Assembly: GCA_029945495.1 (NCBI GenBank)
Contig: JAQSCR010000666.1
Coordinates: 1 to 6,320, forward strand
Direction of reading: 5' to 3'
DNA length: 6,320 nucleotides
Source: Pseudolabrys sp.
GTDB lineage: Bacteria > Pseudomonadota > Alphaproteobacteria > Rhizobiales > Xanthobacteraceae
Every line of letters starts with the position of its first letter. Positions within the stretch are counted from its first letter, which is position 1. Position numbers and translations under genes: made by a program. Shown here piece by piece: positions 1 to 6,320 of this stretch. Under the pieces are notes generated by a model. It searched no databases. It was not told where the DNA came from and saw only the letters and a list, made by a program, of their open reading frames with translations.

Positions 1-12
1 GAGTTTACGTCC

Positions 13-2085
<2,073 letters not shown>

Positions 2086-2091
2086 GGAGTC

Positions 2092-2140
2092 GCGCGTGAT
2101 CCCGAAAAGTGGATACCGGTTTTCGGAAAAGATCACGCGC
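2092..2140. repeat. Imperfect palindrome in the kdpB-kdpC spacer, probable dispersed intergenic repeat
   Basis: The outer arms GCGCGTGATC (2092-2101) and GATCACGCGC (2131-2140) pair perfectly over 10 bp. Inside them CCGAAAA (2102-2108) pairs with TTTTCGG (2120-2126), leaving AAAA (2127-2130) as a one-sided bulge. A short weak stem (GG 2111-2112 with CC 2116-2117) closes an ATA loop. From memory, the core 'GATCCCGAAAAGTGG...CCGGTTTTCGGAAAAGATCA' type is a very abundant intergenic palindrome in Hyphomicrobiales genomes; one window cannot confirm copy number. It starts 6 bases after the kdpB stop and ends 7 bases before the kdpC Shine-Dalgarno, so it would be transcribed as a hairpin within the polycistronic mRNA. 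It has no T-run after the stem, so it is not a classical terminator. Confidence 0.8.
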
Positions 2141-2147
2141 AATAATT

Positions 2148-2155
2148 AAGGAGAG
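2148..2155 (+). promoter_or_regulatory. Ribosome-binding site of kdpC
   Basis: AAGGAGAG is a strong Shine-Dalgarno match, 5 bases before the kdpC ATG at 2161. It fixes that start and lies just 3' of the palindrome, so a folded hairpin would leave it exposed. Confidence 0.85.
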
Positions 2156-2160
2156 TCATC

Positions 2161-2763
2161 ATGCTCAAAGAAATCCGCCCCGCCATCGTCGTCCTGGTCC
2201 TGCTGACACTGATCACAGGCTTGGCTTATCCGCTGGCCATGACCGGCATCGCCGGCGCCATCTTCCCGAAACAGGCGCAAGGCAGCCTGATTGAGAAGGA
2301 CGGCAAGGTGATCGGTTCGGCGCTGATCGGCCAGGCCTTTGCCGACGACAAATATTTCCACGGCCGGCCGTCGGCGACCAATGCGCCGGATCCGAAGGAC
2401 GCGACCAAGACAGTCGACGCGCCCTACAATGCCGCCAACTCGATGGGCTCCAATCTCGGCCCGACCAGCAAGGCGCTAGCCGACCGGATCAAGGGCGATG
2501 TCGATACCCTGAAGAAGGAAAATCCGTCCGCCGCGATCCCGATCGATCTGGTGACCACCTCGGGCAGCGGCCTCGACCCGGACATTTCCCCGGAAGCGGC
2601 GCGCTTCCAGGCGCCGCGGGTCGCCAAGGCGCGCGGCCTGCCTGAGCAAAGCGTCGCTGCGCTGGTGGAGGCGCATACCGAGGGCCGTACCCTTGGCTTG
2701 CTGGGCGAGCCGCGCGTGAACGTGCTCAAGCTCAACCTCGCGCTCGATGCTTTGAAGTCGTAG
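2161..2763 (+). CDS. kdpC: Potassium-transporting ATPase subunit KdpC
   Basis: Accessory subunit of the KdpFABC K+ pump. In known structures it has one N-terminal membrane helix and a periplasmic domain packed against KdpA; it is needed for assembly and activity. The 200-residue product is close to the family length (about 190-200). Seen: a single hydrophobic segment at about 8-35, containing YPLAMTGI at 23-30, after a short charged N terminus (KEIRP); GSALIGQ at 52-58; YFHGRPSA at 65-72; YNAANSMGSNLGPTS at 89-103; the family signature VTTSGSGLDPDISP at 131-144 followed by ARFQAPRVAKARG; and LGEPRVNVLKLNLALD at 181-196. The start is supported by AAGGAGAG 5 bases upstream. It is separated from kdpB by a 75-base spacer carrying a palindrome, the longest gap in this cluster, and from kdpD by 23 bases. 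No oddities are visible in the protein. Confidence 0.97.
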   Translation: MLKEIRPAIVVLVLLTLITGLAYPLAMTGIAGAIFPKQAQGSLIEKDGKVIGSALIGQAFADDKYFHGRPSATNAPDPKDATKTVDAPYNAANSMGSNLGPTSKALADRIKGDVDTLKKENPSAAIPIDLVTTSGSGLDPDISPEAARFQAPRVAKARGLPEQSVAALVEAHTEGRTLGLLGEPRVNVLKLNLALDALKS

Positions 2764-2775
2764 ACTAGTGCCTCT

Positions 2776-2782
2776 AAAGGAG
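2776..2782 (+). promoter_or_regulatory. Ribosome-binding site of kdpD
   Basis: AAAGGAG lies 4 bases before the ATG at 2787, in the 23-base gap after the kdpC stop. It supports the 2787 start. The overlapping ATG at 2783 sits directly against the Shine-Dalgarno and is out of frame. Confidence 0.8.
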
Positions 2783-2786
2783 ATGC

Positions 2787-5456
2787 ATGGCCTTCGACCC
2801 GGAGCAACGCGCCTCGCCTGATGCCCTGCTGGCGCTCGCCCGGAAGGAAGGGCGCGGGCACCTGAAGATATTTCTCGGTGCCGCGCCTGGCGTCGGCAAG
2901 ACCTACGCCATGCTGGCGTCTGCCCAGACCGAAAAAGCCGGCGGCCGCGATGTCGTCGCCGGCCTGATCGAAACCCACGGCCGGCGCGAAACCGAGCGGC
3001 AACTCGAAGGCTTCGACGTTCTGCCGCGCCTGCCGATCGTCTATCGCAACCAGATCATGAAGGAGTTCGATCTGGACGCGGCGCTGGCGCGGCGGCCCGG
3101 GCTGCTGCTGGTCGACGAATACGCGCACACCAATGTGCCGGGCAGCCGCCATCCCAAGCGGTGGCAGGACATCGACGAGCTGCTGGCCGCCGGCATCGAT
3201 GTCTGGACCACGCTCAACATCCAGCACCTGGAAAGTCTCAACGACGTCATCCTGAAGATCACCAAGGTGCGCGTGCGCGAAACCGTGCCGGATACGGTGT
3301 TCGACCTGGCCGACGAGATCATCCTGGTCGATTTTCCGCCCGACGAACTGCTCAAGCGCCTGGCCGAAGGCAAGGTCTATGTCCAGGACACCGCGGCGCG
3401 CGCGGTCGAAAGTTTCTTCAAGCCGCAAAACCTGACCGCCTTGCGCGAGCTGGCGCTGCGGCGCGCGGCCGAGCGCATCGACGCCGATCTGGTGTCGCGC
3501 ATGCAGGCGCAGGCGATCGAAGGGCCGTGGGCGGCGGGCGAACGCATCCTCGCTTGCATCGGGCCGGACGCGAATTCGCCGGCGGTGGTGCGCGCCGCCA
3601 AGCGGCTTGCCGACCTGATGGACGCGCCGTGGCTGGCGGTGACGGTCGAGCGGCCGGGCGGCCATCTCGACGACACCGCGCGGCGGCGGCTCGACGAGGC
3701 GATGAAGCTGGCGCAGACGCTTGGCGCCGAAACGCAGACCTTGAGCGGCAGCGACCTGCCGGCGGAAGTGCTGCGCTTTGCCAAATTCGAAAATGTCACG
3801 CAGATCGTAATCGGCCGCTCAAACGGCGGCTTCTTCAGCGAATTGTTGCACCGCTCGTTGCCGCTCGAACTGGCCCGGCGCACGCAGGATATCGCGATCC
3901 ATCTGGTGACGCGGCAGTCCGAGGCGGTGCCGGCGCAGGTGCGCCGTCGCGCCAAATTTGCGTTCTCACCGCTGCCGTTCCTTTATGCGACGCTTGCGGT
4001 CGCCGCCGCATTGGGGATCGGCGAATTGCTGACCGCGCTGACGCCGATCCCGAATCTGTCGATGCTGTTTCTGGTCGCCGTAGTCCTGATGGCCGTGAAC
4101 TGCGGCATCTGGCCGGCTATCTTTGCGTCGGTTTTGTCGTTTCTCGTCTATAATTTCTTTTTTATTCCGCCGCTTTATACATTCACGATCGCGGAGCCCT
4201 ACGAACTCCTGGCGCTGGTGATCTTTTTAGTCGTGGCCGTCATCACCTCCGCGCTCGCCGGTCGTGTGCGCGACCAGGCAACGATCTCAGCCGGGCGCAT
4301 GCGGGCGACGCGGCGGCTGTTCGAATTTACACGCCGCCTGTCCGGGCTTGCTTCGTTCGAAGCGGTGGCCGAAGGCGCCGCCAGCGAAATCCACGCCAGC
4401 CTCGGCCGTCCCGTCGTCGTGTTGCTGGAAAGCGAGGGCGACCTGGCCATGACCGCGGCCTGGCCGCCGGAGGATGCGCTCGACGCCGCGCCGATGACGG
4501 CGGCGCGCTGGGCCTTCCGCCACGGCGAACCGGCCGGCGCCGACACCGGCACCCTGCCGACCGTGCCGTGGTATTTCGTGCCGCTGCGGATCGGCGAGCG
4601 CATGCTCGGCGTCATCGGCGTGGCCAAGCCCGACGGCATGGGGCCGCTCGATTCGGAAGCGCGCACGCTGCTCGACGCGCTGTCCGAGCAGGCCGCCGCC
4701 GCGCTGGAGCGCGCCTCGCTGGCGCGCGATATGGTGAGCGCCAAAACCGCGACCGAAACCGAGCGCGTGCGCAATACGCTGCTGGCCTCGATCTCGCACG
4801 ATTTCCGCACACCACTGTCGTCCATTCTCGGCGCGGCGACCAGCCTGATCGACTATGGCGACCGGCTGGACGAGGCCGCCAAGAAAGACATGCTGTTGCA
4901 GATCAAGCAGGAAACCGAAGGGCTCGACGAGATGGTGCGCAATCTGCTCGCCATCACGCGCATCGACGCCGGCGCGCTGGAACTGCGCCGCGACTGGATC
5001 GACCTGCACGAGATCGTCGACCGGGTGGCCAGCGCGGCGCGGCGGCGCGGCGCACCGCATAAAATCGAAGTGGCGCTTCCGGCCGATCTGCCGCTGGTAC
5101 GCGCCGACGCCACATTGGTCGAACAGGCGATCGGCAATGTGATCGGCAACGTCATCGCGCATACGCCGCCGCCGACCAAAGTGCTGGTCGATGCGACGGT
5201 CGCCGGCGACACCGTGGCGCTGCGCATCACCGACGACGGACCGGGGATTCCGGCGCAGGCCTTGCCGCAGGTGTTCGAGAAATTCATCAAGGCCGAGTCG
5301 CTGGCGGATGGCGGGCAGGGCACTGGCCTCGGCCTGGCCATTGCCAAAGGCATCATGGAGGCGCATGGCGGCGCGATCGCGGCCGAGAGCCCGCTTGCGG
5401 CAGGCCCCGGCACGCGTATCGTTTTGACATTCCCCCGTGAGGGCGTGCCGGCATGA
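2787..5456 (+). CDS. kdpD: Sensor histidine kinase KdpD
   Basis: Inner-membrane sensor kinase that responds to K+ limitation and osmotic/ionic conditions and phosphorylates KdpE. The 889 residues match the full-length family (E. coli 894). Domains seen: N-terminal KdpD domain with Walker A GAAPGVGKT at 31-39, Walker B-like LLLVDE at 106-111 and the HTNVPGSRHPKRWQD signature from 114; a universal-stress-protein-like domain at about 253-375 with the IVIGRSNGG motif at 340-348; four membrane helices at about 395-492, including YNFFFIPPLYTFT; an Arg-rich stretch after the last helix (493-517); a GAF-like region at about 519-640; a dimerisation domain with ISHDFRTPL and phosphoacceptor His671; and an ATPase domain with N-box Asn784/Asn788, DDGPGIP at 816-822, FEKF at 830-833 and GTGLGLAIAKG from 845. 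The SxS/FTAxY c-di-AMP signature described for S. aureus KdpD is not evident. The stop overlaps the kdpE start, implying translational coupling. Confidence 0.98.
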   Translation: MAFDPEQRASPDALLALARKEGRGHLKIFLGAAPGVGKTYAMLASAQTEKAGGRDVVAGLIETHGRRETERQLEGFDVLPRLPIVYRNQIMKEFDLDAALARRPGLLLVDEYAHTNVPGSRHPKRWQDIDELLAAGIDVWTTLNIQHLESLNDVILKITKVRVRETVPDTVFDLADEIILVDFPPDELLKRLAEGKVYVQDTAARAVESFFKPQNLTALRELALRRAAERIDADLVSRMQAQAIEGPWAAGERILACIGPDANSPAVVRAAKRLADLMDAPWLAVTVERPGGHLDDTARRRLDEAMKLAQTLGAETQTLSGSDLPAEVLRFAKFENVTQIVIGRSNGGFFSELLHRSLPLELARRTQDIAIHLVTRQSEAVPAQVRRRAKFAFSPLPFLYATLAVAAALGIGELLTALTPIPNLSMLFLVAVVLMAVNCGIWPAIFASVLSFLVYNFFFIPPLYTFTIAEPYELLALVIFLVVAVITSALAGRVRDQATISAGRMRATRRLFEFTRRLSGLASFEAVAEGAASEIHASLGRPVVVLLESEGDLAMTAAWPPEDALDAAPMTAARWAFRHGEPAGADTGTLPTVPWYFVPLRIGERMLGVIGVAKPDGMGPLDSEARTLLDALSEQAAAALERASLARDMVSAKTATETERVRNTLLASISHDFRTPLSSILGAATSLIDYGDRLDEAAKKDMLLQIKQETEGLDEMVRNLLAITRIDAGALELRRDWIDLHEIVDRVASAARRRGAPHKIEVALPADLPLVRADATLVEQAIGNVIGNVIAHTPPPTKVLVDATVAGDTVALRITDDGPGIPAQALPQVFEKFIKAESLADGGQGTGLGLAIAKGIMEAHGGAIAAESPLAAGPGTRIVLTFPREGVPA
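5438..5443 (+). promoter_or_regulatory. Weak ribosome-binding site of kdpE inside kdpD
   Basis: TGAGGG lies 9 bases before the kdpE ATG at 5453, inside the end of kdpD. The match is modest. With the ATGA stop/start overlap, kdpE translation probably relies partly on ribosomes finishing kdpD. Confidence 0.45.
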
Positions 5457-6142
5457 GGACGAAGACACAGGTACTGGTGGTGGATGACGAAGCCGCCATC
5501 CTGCGCTTTCTCAAACCGGCGCTGGAGGCGAACGGCTACGACATGGTCAGCGCCGGCACGGTCGCCGAGGCGACCAAGCGCATCGCCGCGGAATCGCCCG
5601 ATATCGTGCTGCTCGACCTCGGCCTGCCCGACGGCGACGGCAAAGAGGTCATCAAGCGCGCGCGCGAATGGTCGGACGTGCCGATCATCGTCTTGTCGGC
5701 GCGCGAGCGCGAGACCGAAAAGATCGAATCGCTCGACCTTGGCGCCGACGATTACGTCAACAAGCCGTTCAATGTCGGCGAGCTGCTGGCGCGCATGCGC
5801 ACGGCGCTGCGCCATCGCATGCAGCGCAAGGCGGAGATCCCGGTGCTGCGTGTCGGCAATCTCGAAGTCGACGCCGTGCGCCATCGCGCCACGCGCGCCG
5901 GCATCGAGCTGAAGCTGACGCCGAAGGAATTCGAGCTGCTGTCGTTCCTGTCAAAGCATGCCGGGCGGGTGCTGACCCATCGGCAGATTCTCACCGCGGT
6001 CTGGGGGCCGGCGCACACCGAAGACACGCAATATCTGCGCGTCTATGTCGGCCAACTGCGGCAGAAGGTCGAAGAACACGCCGACGATCCGCGCATCATC
6101 CTGACCGAGCCGGGGATCGGGTACCGGATTGCGGAGAGTTAG
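5453..6142 (+). CDS. kdpE: Two-component response regulator KdpE, OmpR/PhoB family
   Basis: Cytoplasmic transcription activator of the kdp operon, phosphorylated by KdpD. The 229 residues match the family (E. coli 225). The receiver domain (about 5-118) shows the acidic pair Asp11-Asp12, phosphoacceptor Asp55 in LLDLGLPDGDG, Ser82 in LSARERETEK and Lys104 in YVNKPF. The GADDYVNKPF segment is typical of OmpR-type receivers. A linker (about 119-130) leads to the winged-helix DNA-binding domain (about 131-227) with LTPKEFELLSFL, the GRVLTHRQIL stretch, the recognition-helix region TQYLRVYVGQLRQKVE and the terminal wing LTEPGIGYRI. The start ATG overlaps the kdpD stop as ATGA, so the pair is probably coupled at a fixed ratio. 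Its target site should lie upstream of kdpA or kdpF, outside the window. All key residues are present. Confidence 0.97.
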   Translation: MRTKTQVLVVDDEAAILRFLKPALEANGYDMVSAGTVAEATKRIAAESPDIVLLDLGLPDGDGKEVIKRAREWSDVPIIVLSARERETEKIESLDLGADDYVNKPFNVGELLARMRTALRHRMQRKAEIPVLRVGNLEVDAVRHRATRAGIELKLTPKEFELLSFLSKHAGRVLTHRQILTAVWGPAHTEDTQYLRVYVGQLRQKVEEHADDPRIILTEPGIGYRIAES

Positions 6143-6273
6143 TTGCCGAGGCGGCTATGTCTGCTTATGGCACATCGCAGCGCTCGCGGCGCCGCAAAAT
6201 CTAGGACGCTATTGAGCCACCAGCGGACAAACGGGCGCTCATCAACCTCTATTAATGAGCACGCGGCCTAGCA
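6143..6273. other. Region downstream of kdpE without a supported gene
   Basis: No convincing gene or classical terminator is seen. A 15-codon frame (ATG 6157 to TAG 6204, starting MSAYGTSQ) has no clear Shine-Dalgarno. It resembles short MSAYGT/MSAFG-type spurious peptides that I recall being predicted from dispersed sequences in Bradyrhizobium-like genomes, so this may be a degenerate copy of such a sequence. GCTCAT (6237-6242) and ATGAGC (6255-6260) could form a 6-bp stem with a 12-base loop, but no T-run follows. GCGGCGCCGC (6186-6195) is a perfect palindrome with no loop. Confidence 0.5.
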
Positions 6274-6320
6274 CTACTTTGGCAGATTAGGTTCGCCGTG
6301 GTCGGCGAGGAGTTTCTTAC
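6274..6320 (-). CDS. Possible 3' end of a convergent gene, product unknown (partial)
   Basis: Reading the minus strand inward from the window edge, one frame gives KKLLADHGEPNLPK followed by a TAG stop (complement of 6274-6276). The peptide looks like a plausible hydrophilic protein C terminus, and the codons nearest the edge favour G/C at third positions like the neighbouring genes. Only 14 full codons are visible, so chance is a real possibility. If real, the gene would converge on kdpE, leaving 131 bases between the two stops. The product cannot be named. An alternative reading of the same edge is a + strand gene starting just outside the window, using AGGAG at 6308-6312 as its Shine-Dalgarno. 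Confidence 0.2.
   Translation of the reverse strand, partial: KKLLADHGEPNLPK

Noticed and set aside
2783..2785. ATG four bases before the kdpD start as an alternative start
   Set aside because: It is out of frame with kdpD, abuts the Shine-Dalgarno directly, and opens only about a dozen codons.
2424..3665. 413-codon minus-strand frame across kdpC and kdpD
   Set aside because: It spans two real genes on the opposite strand, has no recognisable domain and shows the same His/Arg/Asp/Gln-rich composition expected of an antisense artefact.
3161..4153. 330-codon frame on the + strand overlapping kdpD in another phase
   Set aside because: The product is Arg/Ala/Gly-rich without motifs, while the kdpD frame over the same bases encodes conserved domains.
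4141..4190. AT-richer patch that might suggest foreign DNA or a promoter
   Set aside because: It encodes the conserved KdpD membrane segment YNFFFIPPLYTFT, whose Phe, Tyr and Ile codons are necessarily AT-rich.
4287..5468. 393-codon minus-strand frame opposite kdpD
   Set aside because: It is antisense to the conserved GAF-like and kinase domains of KdpD and has no family-like motifs.
4853..5884. 343-codon minus-strand frame opposite the kdpD-kdpE junction
   Set aside because: It covers parts of two well-supported genes in antisense and shows no coherent domain.
6237..6260. Hairpin GCTCAT/ATGAGC considered as the kdp operon terminator
   Set aside because: The stem is only 6 bp with a 12-base loop, it is not GC-rich, and no T-run follows.

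Overview
The window holds the distal part of a kdp operon, the high-affinity K+ uptake ATPase with its two-component regulator. Four genes lie on the + strand in the order kdpB (13-2085), kdpC (2161-2763), kdpD (2787-5456), kdpE (5453-6142). All four look intact, have the usual family lengths and carry their diagnostic catalytic motifs. kdpA, kdpF if present, and the operon promoter would lie upstream and are not in the window, which begins 12 bases before the kdpB start.

The DNA is GC-rich with strong G/C preference at third codon positions. The kdpB-kdpC spacer contains an imperfect palindrome resembling a dispersed intergenic repeat I recall from Hyphomicrobiales (Bradyrhizobium/Rhodopseudomonas-like Alphaproteobacteria). 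Together with the protein style this suggests an alphaproteobacterium of that order. This is an inference, not a database result.

Layout: positions 1-12 are leader; kdpB follows; a 75-base spacer (2086-2160) holds the palindrome and the kdpC ribosome-binding site; kdpC; a 23-base spacer with a good Shine-Dalgarno; kdpD; a 4-base ATGA overlap; kdpE; then 178 bases (6143-6320) with no confident gene and no clear terminator. The last 47 bases may be the 3' end of a convergent minus-strand gene, but this is weak.

How the genes work together: KdpB is the P-type ATPase subunit that drives K+ uptake through KdpA. KdpC is the single-span accessory subunit that stabilises the complex. KdpD is the membrane histidine kinase that senses K+ limitation or turgor/ionic state and phosphorylates KdpE, an OmpR-type regulator that activates the kdp promoter. 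Structural and regulatory genes lie in one co-directional cluster, so the regulators are probably autoactivated by read-through.

I do not see a previously undescribed system. The least ordinary element is the palindrome in the kdpB-kdpC spacer, which also contains a possible 17-codon reading frame ending on the kdpC ribosome-binding site.
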